NCBI GenBank assembly: GCA_910580075.1
Contig: CAJTVR010000030.1
Location: 1-46,153, forward strand
Direction: 5' to 3'
DNA length: 46,153 nucleotides
From: an uncultured Eubacterium sp.
GTDB taxonomy: Bacteria > Bacillota > Clostridia > Lachnospirales > Lachnospiraceae
Shown one piece after another: positions 34,014 through 43,050 of this stretch. A program made the translations under genes and the position numbers. Numbering within the stretch: the stretch's first letter is position 1; every line of letters begins with the position of its first letter. The notes under the pieces are model-generated. The model was not told where the DNA came from. It made no database searches and worked only from the letters and a program-made list of their open reading frames with translations.

Positions 34014-34910
34014 TCAGATACGTGCCAGCAGCGCCTCGATTTCTTCCTTTCCGGCAAGCCAGGAAGTAAATGCAGTTGCGCTTCCCGCAGCGGTTCCCAG
34101 TTTCAGTGCTTTCTCATAGCTTCCGCCTGCAAGATATCCGGCCAGAAATCCGGCTACCATAGAATCTCCTGCTCCGACAGAATTTACAACGGTTCCTTCC
34201 GGCGGACGCTGCTTCCACACTTCTCCGTTTTCTGCTGCAAGCAATGCACCGTCGCCCGCCATGGATACAAGTACATTCCGTGCACCCATGTCCTGGAGTT
34301 TTTTCGCATATTCGATGATCTGCTCATCGGATTCTAATACGACGCCAAATATTTCACCCAGTTCATGGTTATTCGGCTTGATCAGAAACGGATGGTATTT
34401 TAAGACCTTAAGCAGCAGGTCCTGCGTCGCATCCACGCAGATACGCACCCCTTTTGTATCCAGGCGTTTCATAATACGCTCATACATATCGCTTGGCAGC
34501 GTATTCGGAATGCTGCCAGACAGCACGAGCACATCTTCCTGTTCCAGAGTGTCCAGCTTTTCATACAGCTGCCTGATTTTATCTTCCGGAATTGCCGGTC
34601 CCTGTCCGTTAATTTCAAATTCCCTGTCTGATTTTACTTCACATTAATACGTGTCATGCCCTCGTCGAGCGGAATAAAGTCCGTATCACAGCCGTATTCT
34701 TTAAGCATCTGCTCCATGGCAGTTCCGGTAAATCCTGCCCGGAATCCTAATGCCTGGCTCTTCTAGCCCAGAGCAGAAATAACGACTGCCACATTATTTC
34801 CTTTTCCTCCCGCATAGACAAATTCGCTGTCAGTGCGGCTGACTGCATCATCTTTACTTCACCTGTATCACATAATCTAGAGAAGAGTTAAATGTCACTG
34901 TGTAAACCAT
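34014..34910 (-). pseudogene. Broken 1-phosphofructokinase (PfkB/FruK family)
   Basis: Joined across three lesions, the translation is a PfkB-family sugar kinase of FruK type. It starts MVYTVTFNSSLDYVIQVK at 34910. A frameshift follows, then VSRTDSEFVYAGGKGNNVAVV, an in-frame TAG near 34764, and QALGFRAGFTGTAMEQMLKEYG to GMTRINVK. After a second frameshift come KSDREFEINGQGPAIPEDKI and the intact C-terminal half (KPNNHELGEIFGV, VVNSVGAGDSMVAGFLAGYL with the catalytic Asp of GAGD). Only the last 172 residues form an uninterrupted frame (34014-34532). No fructose PTS or DeoR-type regulator lies nearby. The kinase cannot be made as a single chain. Confidence 0.85.
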
Positions 34911-34945
34911 TTTTCATTCCTCCATAATCTGATCATATTGTATAG

Positions 34946-35845
34946 TTACATAATTTGCCGAAAAGTATGGGATTCCCGAACGCCAGGCAGAGAAATGTTT
35001 TCCTTTTTCACAACAGGAATCCACACTTCATACTTTGCATTCTGCGGATCTGCATTCAGATAAACCTCAATGTCCGGCGCGTTTCCATACTCATATCCGG
35101 ATGCCGGCAGCCACTCTGTCACAATACGCCGTTCCAGGTCCTGCATCGACAGATTGGTGCCCTCTCCCGGAAAGACAGCCCATATAGCTGCCGGGACAGT
35201 GTATGTCTCAAACCCGCTGTCTTCTTTTGATGTAGAAACTGCAATAAAATATTTCCACTGTTCCCTGTCGCTGCAGACACTGACTCCCAGCAGCCCGGCG
35301 GGTTCACTGTCTATTATGGAGGCCAGTTTCTGTATCGTGCCGTCTCCTGCTGCTTTCATCCACATTTCCGGCACAGTTTTAAAATTATCTTCTATCTGCC
35401 CGGACAGCGGTGCCGATATGCCTGCAATTTGAAATGCCTCTTTAGTTTCAATTCGATACTCCATTGCCTGTACTCCTTTTACTGTTATTTGAAATGCAAT
35501 CGGAGGATATGACTTTACTGTTACCCCCTCCTGCCTTACAGCTGATGGCGCAAGCCCATGGACTGACTGGAATGCCCGGTTAAATGCTGTCGGCGACTGA
35601 TAGCCGTATTTTGCAGCTATCTCAATGATTTTTTCATCTGTGCTCTGTAAATCCGCTGCTGCAAGCGACATCTTTCTTCTGCGGAGATATTCAGACAGTG
35701 TGATTCCTGCCATATATGTAAACATTCTTTGAAAATGATACGAAGAACAGCATGCGATACTACCGAGTTTTTCATAATCAGGTTTTTCTGTCAGATTTTC
35801 CTCTATATAATCTATCGCTTTGTTCATTCTTTCTATCCATTCCAT
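34946..35845 (-). CDS. AraC-family regulator with GyrI-like effector-binding domain
   Basis: A 299-residue regulator. The N-terminal AraC helix-turn-helix pair is complete (KPDYEKLGSIACCSSYHFQRMFTYMAGI and IIEIAAKYGYQSPTAFNRAFQSVHGLAPSAVR). A GyrI-like small-molecule-binding domain of the Rob/SoxS-multidrug type follows (MEYRIETKEAFQIAGISAPL, YFIAVSTSKEDSGFETYTVPAAIWAVFPGEG, WLPASGYEYGNAPDIEVYL). The expected end of GyrI domains (YEVWIPVVKK) is present. The last ~20 residues are encoded by a family A repeat, so the native C-terminus has been replaced. Such proteins often respond to drugs or cationic compounds; the targets here are unknown. Confidence 0.88.
   Translation of the reverse strand: MEWIERMNKAIDYIEENLTEKPDYEKLGSIACCSSYHFQRMFTYMAGITLSEYLRRRKMSLAAADLQSTDEKIIEIAAKYGYQSPTAFNRAFQSVHGLAPSAVRQEGVTVKSYPPIAFQITVKGVQAMEYRIETKEAFQIAGISAPLSGQIEDNFKTVPEMWMKAAGDGTIQKLASIIDSEPAGLLGVSVCSDREQWKYFIAVSTSKEDSGFETYTVPAAIWAVFPGEGTNLSMQDLERRIVTEWLPASGYEYGNAPDIEVYLNADPQNAKYEVWIPVVKKENISLPGVRESHTFRQIM
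34966..35009. repeat. Family A dispersed repeat forming the 3' end of a gene
   Basis: TATGGGATTCCCGAACGCC followed by AGGCAGAGAAATG and TTTTCCTTTTTC matches the minus-strand reading of the copy at 192-275 with one difference over ~42 bases. It lies inside the AraC/GyrI gene (about residues 279-293) and supplies its last codons. Confidence 0.85.
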
Positions 35846-35929
35846 TTGCCCATCCGCTCCTTTCTATGTGATTGTAGCATTCTTTCTTCTTCCTATCCTC
35901 TCTTTTTCTGCACAAATAAGAGAGCCGGT

Positions 35930-36703
35930 TTACAGCGCTGAACAGACCATAACTGCAGCCCCCAGTACCACAAGCACTGCTCCTACAGCACGGTTGAGCA
36001 CTTCCGGTTCTGCTTTATTTGCAAATACTGCAGCCACACTCGCCCAGATAAATGTAAATACTACACACAGAAACCAAACCGTATAATCAGGTGCCCCGCC
36101 TATAAGGAAATGGGAAACAGCTCCTGTAAAAGCTGTAAATGCCATAATAAATACACTCGTTCCTACAGCTGTTTTCAGTTCATATCCCAGTACACCTGTA
36201 AGCACTAAAAGCATCATCATGCCCCCTCCTGCTCCGATAAAACCGCAGATAAAACCGATGAACACTCCGCTGACTGCCGACTGAACCGCACGCTTTTTGG
36301 GTGAAACGGCCTGCATCGTTTCTTTTGTCGTCATGACAGGCCTGACAAGAAACTTGATTCCAAGCAGAAATGTCATGAAAACAGAAAAATTCCCCATTGC
36401 AGACGGCGGAACCAGACTCGCAATATAGCTGCCTGCCACAGTAAACAGCAGAACGCCTGCCATCATAATGAGTCCGTTTTTTATATCAAGGTTTTTGTTC
36501 TTTCCATATGTATAAGCTGACACAGCACTTGCAGGAATATCCGATGATAAGGCAATGCCTACCGCCATATAAGGCTCCATATGCAGAAATGTAATCAGCA
36601 TCGGACTAATGACCGCCGCTGCACTCATTCCTGCAAAGCCGGTTCCAAGCCCTGCACCCATCCCCGCAAAAAAAGTTACTGCTATTGTCATAAACAGTTC
36701 CAT
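35930..36703 (-). CDS. TauE/SafE family sulfite/anion exporter-like membrane protein
   Basis: A ~257-residue polytopic protein with about eight membrane segments. The N-terminal repeat GMGAGLGTGFAGMSAAAVISPML and the internal repeat FIGFICGFIGAGGGMMMLLVLTGVLGYELKTAVGTSVFIM are the duplicated TauE/SafE (DUF81) signature. Members move sulfite, sulfonates or other small organic anions. The frame opens at 36766, but ATG 36703 (MELFMTIAV) has AAGGA ten bases upstream and a normal family N-terminus. It is an independent gene next to a chemoreceptor, from which it is separated by a terminator. The transported compound is unknown. Confidence 0.85.
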   Translation of the reverse strand: MELFMTIAVTFFAGMGAGLGTGFAGMSAAAVISPMLITFLHMEPYMAVGIALSSDIPASAVSAYTYGKNKNLDIKNGLIMMAGVLLFTVAGSYIASLVPPSAMGNFSVFMTFLLGIKFLVRPVMTTKETMQAVSPKKRAVQSAVSGVFIGFICGFIGAGGGMMMLLVLTGVLGYELKTAVGTSVFIMAFTAFTGAVSHFLIGGAPDYTVWFLCVVFTFIWASVAAVFANKAEPEVLNRAVGAVLVVLGAAVMVCSAL

Positions 36704-36764
36704 TTCCAACACATCCTTCCACTGTTTCATATTTTCAGCCGAAACAGATCTGCTGCTCCGGCAC

Positions 36765-36804
36765 AAAAAGGCCAGAGAGACTGTACTGACTCTCCGGCCT
36801 TTTT
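36765..36804 (-). terminator. Terminator of the chemoreceptor gene
   Basis: AAAAAGGCCAGAGAG and CTCTCCGGCCTTTTT pair with one mismatch, and both strands end in T5. It lies ~60 bases past the chemoreceptor stop. Confidence 0.85.
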
Positions 36805-36866
36805 AAATCCGTAAACCAGCTGGCAGTTCTGCTGCAGGCTGGTTTACAGAATTTAATTTTACTGGA

Positions 36867-38567
36867 TTAAAAATCAAATCTGCTCATCAGCTGTACCATA
36901 GATTCTACCTGTGCTTTCTGCTCCTCACTGACTGCCGCTGTTTCCTGTGATGTAGCAGAATTGTTGTCTACGACCGCAGATACCTGCTGCAGGCTTTCTT
37001 TTACCTGGCGCATACGCTCTACATCAGCCTGAAGCATCTGCTCTACTTCGCCCATTTTATCAATTGTATCTTTTGCATTGTCCATAACGCTGTCTATGTC
37101 AGCAGCTGTTTCATCTGCAATCGTAATGCCGCTTTCTACGGCCGAAATGGCTGTTTCAATCAGTTTTGTCGTCTTTCCGGCTGCTTTCGCTGATTCTTCA
37201 GCCAGATTTTTCACCTGTTCCGCAACAACCGCAAAGCCTTTGCCTGCCTCTCCGGCTCTTGCCGCCTCAATGGCTGCATTAAGCGACAGCAGATTCGTCT
37301 GGGATGCAATGTCTTCAATGGCACCGATAATCGTGCCAATCTGCTCAGAACATCTGCTGATTTCTCCAATCGCAGTTTTTAATTCCTGCATTTTTTCATT
37401 TCCTTTTGCAAGCGCTACTCCTGCCCGCTGTGCAATTCTGACAGATTCTTTCGTTCTCTCCACATTCTGTTCCATGCTCTCTGTCATTTTCTGAAAAGCG
37501 CTCAAAAGCTCGTTTACCTGTCCGGCCTGGTCAGTGCTGCCTTCTGCAAGATCTTCTGCCGCATATGCCAGCTGCTCCGAGCCGCTGTCTATCTGTACGG
37601 ATACTTCCTTCAGCGTGGTCAGCGTTTCACGCATCTTTTCCATGATTTTGTAAAATGACTCTTTAATTCTGATAAATTCGCCTACATATTCCTGCTGTAT
37701 TTCTACATTGTAATTGCCGTTTCCCATATGTTCCAGAACATCTGCAATCTCCTGTATCATATGCATCAGGTTCTGCTTCATAAAATTAATGGCAGCTACC
37801 ATACTGCCTACCTCTGTATCATCCTCCGCCATATCAAGCGGTACGCTGAAATCCCCGTCCGCAAGAGCCGCCATCTGATCCGATACCTTTTTAACCGGGT
37901 CTAAGAGTTCCCGGTAAGCAAACTGTATCATTTTTACAATTTCTTTCACAATATAGGCAAATGAAAGAAGCAGCATAACAGTCAGAATGATCTGAATAAC
38001 CTTAAATATTTTCTGCTGGCCGCTTTTACGGTCGTTGACTTCCTGTATGGTACTATCCGTCATGCTATTGATTTCGCCGACAGCCGTTTCATACTCTTCA
38101 TTGAATACCTTTGCCTGTGCCCCGCTCAGATTTCCTTTATCAGCCTCTGCTATCGCCGCCTCTTCCAGCGGAACCAGATTTTCAGATAAAGACGCAATGC
38201 CGTCAAGGTCAGCCCACTCTTTTTCTGTCAGACCGCATTTTTTTAACTGTTCACGGGCATTTTCCCGCTGGCGGTCTTCGTTTAATTCTTTCATGTAAGC
38301 ATTTTTATATACTTCATTCCCTGTTACTGCATAAGACTGCACATTAAAGGTCAGCGTTTTCGAACCAATCCGATACTGGTCCAGTGCAAGCGCAGCATTC
38401 AGCTGGACGGACTGCATATTGGATAATACAAAATTAAAAACAGCAAATCCAATCAGCAGAATTACACCTGCACCTACTGAAATAAATGCCTGTCTGACTA
38501 AAAAACGAAGCTGGGCCTCCTGTCCTCTTTTATGTAATCTTTCCTCGCTCTTCCCTTTTTCCATCAT
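36867..38567 (-). CDS. Methyl-accepting chemotaxis protein
   Basis: A ~566-residue membrane chemoreceptor. A cytoplasmic N-terminus is followed by TM1 (FISVGAGVILLIGFAVFNFVL), an extracellular helical sensor of ~150 residues, TM2 (VIQIILTVMLLLSFAYIV), a HAMP domain (DPVKKVSDQMAALADGDFSV) and a long signalling coiled coil. The hairpin tip is ASQTNLLSLNAAIEAARAGE with GKGFAVVAEQVKNLAEES. The frame starts at 38717, but ATG 38567 (MMEKGK) has GAGGAG five bases upstream and the ORF before it is not protein-like. It has its own promoter and terminator. No other chemotaxis or flagellar genes lie in the window. The ligand is unknown. Confidence 0.92.
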   Translation of the reverse strand: MMEKGKSEERLHKRGQEAQLRFLVRQAFISVGAGVILLIGFAVFNFVLSNMQSVQLNAALALDQYRIGSKTLTFNVQSYAVTGNEVYKNAYMKELNEDRQRENAREQLKKCGLTEKEWADLDGIASLSENLVPLEEAAIAEADKGNLSGAQAKVFNEEYETAVGEINSMTDSTIQEVNDRKSGQQKIFKVIQIILTVMLLLSFAYIVKEIVKMIQFAYRELLDPVKKVSDQMAALADGDFSVPLDMAEDDTEVGSMVAAINFMKQNLMHMIQEIADVLEHMGNGNYNVEIQQEYVGEFIRIKESFYKIMEKMRETLTTLKEVSVQIDSGSEQLAYAAEDLAEGSTDQAGQVNELLSAFQKMTESMEQNVERTKESVRIAQRAGVALAKGNEKMQELKTAIGEISRCSEQIGTIIGAIEDIASQTNLLSLNAAIEAARAGEAGKGFAVVAEQVKNLAEESAKAAGKTTKLIETAISAVESGITIADETAADIDSVMDNAKDTIDKMGEVEQMLQADVERMRQVKESLQQVSAVVDNNSATSQETAAVSEEQKAQVESMVQLMSRFDF

Positions 38568-38607
38568 ATACTCTCCTCGTTTTGTATATTCCCTTGTACC
38601 TGCTTTT

Positions 38608-38636
38608 ATTATAACCAACCAGACCCAATGGGTCAA
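38608..38636 (-). promoter_or_regulatory. Promoter of the chemoreceptor gene with embedded palindrome
   Basis: On the minus strand TTGACC (38636-38631), 17 bases, TATAAT (38613-38608). The perfect palindrome GACCCA-A-TGGGTC (38622-38634) covers the -35 box and spacer, where a bound repressor would block polymerase. The rest of the 340-base gap to the Crp-type gene is AT-rich; only a TATAAT at ~38879, without a good -35, stands before the plus-strand gene. Confidence 0.7.
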
Positions 38637-38908
38637 GGTTTTATAAATGCCATTTATGAAAATCACGTGCTGATTTACTGCGTTCATCTGCCGCTGATCA
38701 CTGATTCTATTATACATGAAGAATACGTATTTTCAGTATTTTATTCCGAAAACGTACAGAATGCACAATCTTTTTCGTATATTAAATGGTTTTTTTATCT
38801 ATTTTTGTCTATTCTGCTATATTTTAACAGAAATCAATAAAAAGGTCATTTGTCCTTTCCACTCCCCTGCCTTATTCTTTATAATATTCATTAAGAGGTG
38901 ATGCTCCT

Positions 38909-39634
38909 ATGGATATATTAAAAAAACTGCCGTTAGAAAAACAGGCATATCTGGAAACAATTTTTCAAAACTGCACTGATGAAGTCCGCTATTACATGCG
39001 CCTTGTTGAAACAGATGCCGAACAGACACTGATTCACGCAGGCGAAAAATGCAGCAGTATTTACATCATACTGACCGGAAAAGTGACCGGCATTGAATGG
39101 CCGATGTACGGACGTGCTTATCCGTTTAAGGATTACGGCCCCGGAGATTTCTTCGGAGAAATAGAATGTTTTGCAGGACTTTCTAATTACAGAATTAGTG
39201 TGGTAACAATTACAAAATGCGAAGTACTCGTCATTCCGGCTGTCTTTTATATGGAATGGATACAGACAGATGCAGACGCACTGTATCTGCGTACACAGGA
39301 AAATATGAAAAGACTCATTACACAGACTGCAGATGCCCGCAGATATCTGTTTATTGAAGCCCGGGAACGGCTGATAATGTACCTGATTCGAAAATATACA
39401 CAGAAACTGCCGCCCGGAAAAATACTTGTCATTAAAACTGGCAGGGAACAGATCGCGGATGAAATCGGCATTTCTGTACGGACTCTAAACCGGAGCATTA
39501 AAAGACTGGAAGAATCAGGTCTGATTCGGCTGAAAAAAGGCAAAGTTGTAATTACCGAAGAAAACTGCCTGAAAATGAAACAGGAGACAGACAACAGCTT
39601 ACACGGCTGCTGCGAATCAGATCTGTTTATGTGA
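38909..39634 (+). CDS. Crp/Fnr-family transcriptional regulator
   Basis: A 241-residue regulator. The N-terminal cyclic-nucleotide-binding-like beta roll contains TLIHAGEKCSSIYIILTGKVTG and YGPGDFFGEIECFAGLSNYR. The C-terminal winged helix (REQIADEIGISVRTLNRSIKRLEESGLIRLKKGKVVI) binds DNA. There is no N-terminal cysteine cluster for an Fnr iron-sulfur centre, so an effector-binding PrfA/Crp-like type is more likely. The start is eight bases after GAGGTG. It lies directly upstream of and parallel to the xanthine dehydrogenase genes, with an inverted repeat in the 163-base gap, so it probably controls purine or hydroxylase gene expression. Confidence 0.88.
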   Translation: MDILKKLPLEKQAYLETIFQNCTDEVRYYMRLVETDAEQTLIHAGEKCSSIYIILTGKVTGIEWPMYGRAYPFKDYGPGDFFGEIECFAGLSNYRISVVTITKCEVLVIPAVFYMEWIQTDADALYLRTQENMKRLITQTADARRYLFIEARERLIMYLIRKYTQKLPPGKILVIKTGREQIADEIGISVRTLNRSIKRLEESGLIRLKKGKVVITEENCLKMKQETDNSLHGCCESDLFM

Positions 39635-39726
39635 CGGCATTGAAAACTGCGCACAGATTTTAAGACATGCTGATGCAGCAGCCCGGAAAGCGCATCACCG
39701 CCGCAGGACCTGCGGGCACTGCTATT

Positions 39727-39753
39727 ACGGATATGCCAAAACCGGATATCCGT
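39727..39753. promoter_or_regulatory. Inverted repeat upstream of the xanthine dehydrogenase genes
   Basis: ACGGATAT and ATATCCGT are perfect 8-base inverted repeats 11 bases apart. They lie between the Crp/Fnr-type gene and the ribosome site of the first dehydrogenase gene. A second, shorter palindrome (CCGCAGG-A-CCTGCGG) lies ~30 bases upstream. Either could be an operator or an mRNA hairpin. Confidence 0.5.
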
Positions 39754-39797
39754 CCCGCAGACATCATTCAAATTCAGCATATAAGGAGGGTTCAGAC

Positions 39798-42089
39798 ATG
39801 TATGCAGGAAAAAAAGTAACCCGTGTAGATGCTTATGACAAAGTAACCGGACGCACGAAATATACCGACGATCTGTGTGATAAGGGCGCTTATATTGTAC
39901 AGCTGCTGCACGCATCCATTGCCCATGGAAAAGTCATTTCCATCGATACTTCCAAAGCAGAAAACATCCCTGGCGTTGTCCGGATATTTACCTGTTTTGA
40001 CGTAACACAGAAAAATTATTTCCCTACAGCCGGACATCCATGGTCTACAGACCCGGATCATCAGGACGTGGCAGACCGCCTGGTACTCACACAGGAAGTC
40101 CGTTTTTACGGAGATGACATTGCAGCTGTTGTAGCAGAAGACGAAACAGCCGCTTCCCAGGCGCTGCAGGCCATTACCGTAGAATACGAAACATATCCGT
40201 TTGTTCTGGACGTACAGGAAGCAATGAAAGAAGATGCACCGCAGATTCATGAGAACTATCCAGGCAATATTTTAAAACATACCCAGATCCGCAAGGGAAA
40301 CTATGAAGAAGCCATTCGGGAACCCGGTCTGACCAAAGTCGAAGGCTGGTACGAAACGCCGGTTGTGCAGCACTGCCATATTGAGAACTTTATCTGTTTT
40401 GCACAAATGGAAGGCGACCGGATTACGATTACCTCCTCTACCCAGATTCCGCATATCGTCCGCCGCGTTGTCGGCCAGGCGCTTGGCATTGAATGGGGAC
40501 GTGTACGCATTATCAAGCCTTACATCGGCGGCGGCTTTGGCAACAAGCAGGACGTTTTATATGAACCGCTCTGTGCCTGGCTGTGCATGCAGTTAGGCGG
40601 ACATCTTGTCAAACTGGATGTTCCAAGGGAAGATACCTTTGTATGCAACCGCGTCAGACATTCCATCCGCAGCCACATTGTCTCCTGGGTACGTCCGGAC
40701 GGAACTTTTGCGGCACGCAGGCTGGAAGCATTTTCTGACCAGGGAGCCTATGCCTCTCACGGACACAGTATTGTAGCAAAAGGTGCCGGCGCGTTTCCGC
40801 AGCTTTATCCGTGTGATCACGTGGAAGTGGATGCCTATACCGTATTTACAAATAAACCGGCTGCAGGAGCCATGCGCGGATACGGCATACCGCAGGCTAT
40901 GTGGGCTGTAGAATGCCACACAGAGGATATTATCGCTAAAACAGGTACTGACCCGATTGCATTCCGACGCAAAAATCTGATGCCAAAAGGTTATAAGGAC
41001 CCGTTTTCCAAAAATGAACTGTATTACGATTCGTTTCACCAGTGCCTTGATAAAGCTATGGCCGAAATCGATTATGAGAAAAAATTCCAGGCATACCAGA
41101 ACCAGACCGGAGACATCCGCCGCGGCATCGGTGCAGCTGTATTCTGGTATAACACAGCTGTCTGGCCGATTTCGCTGGAAACGTCTTCCTGCCGCATGGT
41201 GCTGAATCAGGACGGCTCCCTGCAGGTACAGCTTGGAGAAACGGAAATCGGACAGGGCGCAGACACCGCCTATGCACAGATGACAGCCGATGTGCTCGGC
41301 GTACCGCTGTCCCGCGTACATGTTGTGTCCTGCCAGGATACCGACGTGACGCCGTTTGGCACAGGAGCTTATGCTTCCAGACAGACATATACCGCCGGAT
41401 TTGCGATCCGAAAGACCGGACTTTTGTTAAAAGAACGCATATTAGATTATGCTTACATACTGACCCGCATGCAGCCGTACAATCTGGATATTACAGACGG
41501 AAATATTATACGCATCACAGACGGAAGAAAACTGATGACACTGGGTGAGCTGGCGACGGAAGCACTTTACAGCACTTCGGACAGCCGGCATCTGACAGCA
41601 GAAACTACGTCGCAGATTAAATCTAACGCGTATTCCTTTGGCTGTACCATAGCTGAAGTCGAAGTCGACATTCCGATGTGCAGCGTCAGACTGTTAAACA
41701 TCGTCAATGCACACGATGCCGGGACACTTATTAATCCGGCTCTGGCAGAGGCCCAGGTACACGGCGGAATGAGCATGGGCATCGGTTTCGGACTTTCTGA
41801 GCGGCTGCTCTTTGACGAAAAAACCGGACGTGCACTGAACAATAACCTGCTTGATTACAAACTGTCTACATTTATGGACCATCCGCGCCTTAAGACGGTA
41901 TTTGTGGAAAACCCGGAACCGACAAGCGCCTTCGGTACAAAAGCTCTGGGCGAGCCTCCGGCATGTTCTGTCGCTCCGGCTATCCGCAACGCTGTGTTCC
42001 ATGCCGTAAATGTGGCTGTAAATGAAGCGCCGCTGAATCCGCACATCCTGTTCCGCCGCTTTACAGAAGAGGGAATTTTTCAGGAATAG
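39798..42089 (+). CDS. xdhA: Xanthine dehydrogenase-type molybdenum-binding subunit
   Basis: A 763-residue large subunit of the xanthine oxidase family that hydroxylates a purine or related heterocycle at a molybdopterin site. The N-terminal domain contains RVDAYDKVTGRTKYTDDL and LHASIAHGKVISIDTS. Cofactor-binding parts include YIGGGFGNKQD and KPAAGAMRGYGIPQAMWAVE, then GETEIGQGADTAYAQM. The catalytic Glu719 is in KALGEPPACSVAPAIRNAV. It has a strong AAGGAGG site. It is followed by the FAD and 2Fe-2S subunits, making the usual three-subunit enzyme, and by a purine permease. Close family members act on other substrates, so xanthine itself is probable and not proven. Confidence 0.92.
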   Translation: MYAGKKVTRVDAYDKVTGRTKYTDDLCDKGAYIVQLLHASIAHGKVISIDTSKAENIPGVVRIFTCFDVTQKNYFPTAGHPWSTDPDHQDVADRLVLTQEVRFYGDDIAAVVAEDETAASQALQAITVEYETYPFVLDVQEAMKEDAPQIHENYPGNILKHTQIRKGNYEEAIREPGLTKVEGWYETPVVQHCHIENFICFAQMEGDRITITSSTQIPHIVRRVVGQALGIEWGRVRIIKPYIGGGFGNKQDVLYEPLCAWLCMQLGGHLVKLDVPREDTFVCNRVRHSIRSHIVSWVRPDGTFAARRLEAFSDQGAYASHGHSIVAKGAGAFPQLYPCDHVEVDAYTVFTNKPAAGAMRGYGIPQAMWAVECHTEDIIAKTGTDPIAFRRKNLMPKGYKDPFSKNELYYDSFHQCLDKAMAEIDYEKKFQAYQNQTGDIRRGIGAAVFWYNTAVWPISLETSSCRMVLNQDGSLQVQLGETEIGQGADTAYAQMTADVLGVPLSRVHVVSCQDTDVTPFGTGAYASRQTYTAGFAIRKTGLLLKERILDYAYILTRMQPYNLDITDGNIIRITDGRKLMTLGELATEALYSTSDSRHLTAETTSQIKSNAYSFGCTIAEVEVDIPMCSVRLLNIVNAHDAGTLINPALAEAQVHGGMSMGIGFGLSERLLFDEKTGRALNNNLLDYKLSTFMDHPRLKTVFVENPEPTSAFGTKALGEPPACSVAPAIRNAVFHAVNVAVNEAPLNPHILFRRFTEEGIFQE

Positions 42090-42162
42090 GTTTCCGGGTT
42101 CCTGTTTCACAGCTTTTTAACCGGCAGCGAAACTATTACAGATATATAAAGGAGGATTTACT

Positions 42163-43050
42163 ATGTATGATATTAAGGCACTCTATGAAGCCGAAAGCGC
42201 ACAGGATGCCGTCCGTCTCCTCACCGAACATCCTGATGCCCAGATTATTGCAGGCGGCAGCGATGTCCTTGTACAGGTGCGGGAAGGAAGACGGGCAGGC
42301 GCAGAATTAGTCAGTATTTATGGAATTGACGCACTGCGCGGTGTCAGCTATGAAGACGACGGCGCAATCCGTATCGGCTCCCTGACCAGCTTTTCACATA
42401 TTACCAAAGACCCGCTGATTCAAAAACACATCCGCGTACTGGGCGAAGCCGTTGATCTGGTCGGAGGCCCGCAGATACGCAATGTCGGAACCATCGGCGG
42501 CAACACATGCAACGGCGTAACCTCTGCAGACTCCGCTTCCACGCTCCACGCCTGGGATGCAGTTGTAGAAATCCTGGGTCCTGAAGGCACGCGCCGGGTT
42601 CCGATACATGATTTTTACATAAAAGCAGGCAAAGTAGATTTACGTCCGGGAGAGATTCAGACAGCCATAATAATTCCAAAGGCTGCTTATGAGGGCTATA
42701 CGGGCCATTACATCAAGTATGCCATGCGAAACGCCATGGACATCGCAACACTCGGCTGTTCGGTAAATGTAAAACTGTCTTCTGATAAAAAAATTATCGA
42801 AGACATGCGCATCGCATACGGTGTCGCCGGGCCTGTGCCAATGCGCGCACCTATAGCAGAACAGACAGCCAGAGGAAAATCTGTCACCACAGAAACGATA
42901 AAACAGGCCGCAAAAGCAGTCTTAGAAGATATCAATCCGCGCGACAGCTGGCGTGCTTCCAAAGCATTCCGCCAGCACATTGCTGTCGTACTTGCAAAAC
43001 GTGCACTGGAAACTTCAATCCGTCTTTCGGGAGGTGAATGGAATGAGTAA
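42163..43050 (+). CDS. xdhB: Xanthine dehydrogenase-type FAD-binding subunit
   Basis: A 295-residue FAD subunit that passes electrons from the iron-sulfur clusters to NAD+ or another acceptor. FAD-binding motifs are IIAGGSDVLVQVREGRR near the N-terminus and GGPQIRNVGTIGGNTCNGVTSADSA in the middle. The C-terminal part (YAMRNAMDIATLGCSVNVKL) is the CO-dehydrogenase-flavoprotein-like domain. The start has AAAGGAGG upstream. Its stop overlaps the start of the iron-sulfur subunit by eight bases, so the two are translationally coupled. The protein lacks any iron-sulfur motif of its own, as expected for the three-subunit form. Confidence 0.92.
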   Translation: MYDIKALYEAESAQDAVRLLTEHPDAQIIAGGSDVLVQVREGRRAGAELVSIYGIDALRGVSYEDDGAIRIGSLTSFSHITKDPLIQKHIRVLGEAVDLVGGPQIRNVGTIGGNTCNGVTSADSASTLHAWDAVVEILGPEGTRRVPIHDFYIKAGKVDLRPGEIQTAIIIPKAAYEGYTGHYIKYAMRNAMDIATLGCSVNVKLSSDKKIIEDMRIAYGVAGPVPMRAPIAEQTARGKSVTTETIKQAAKAVLEDINPRDSWRASKAFRQHIAVVLAKRALETSIRLSGGEWNE

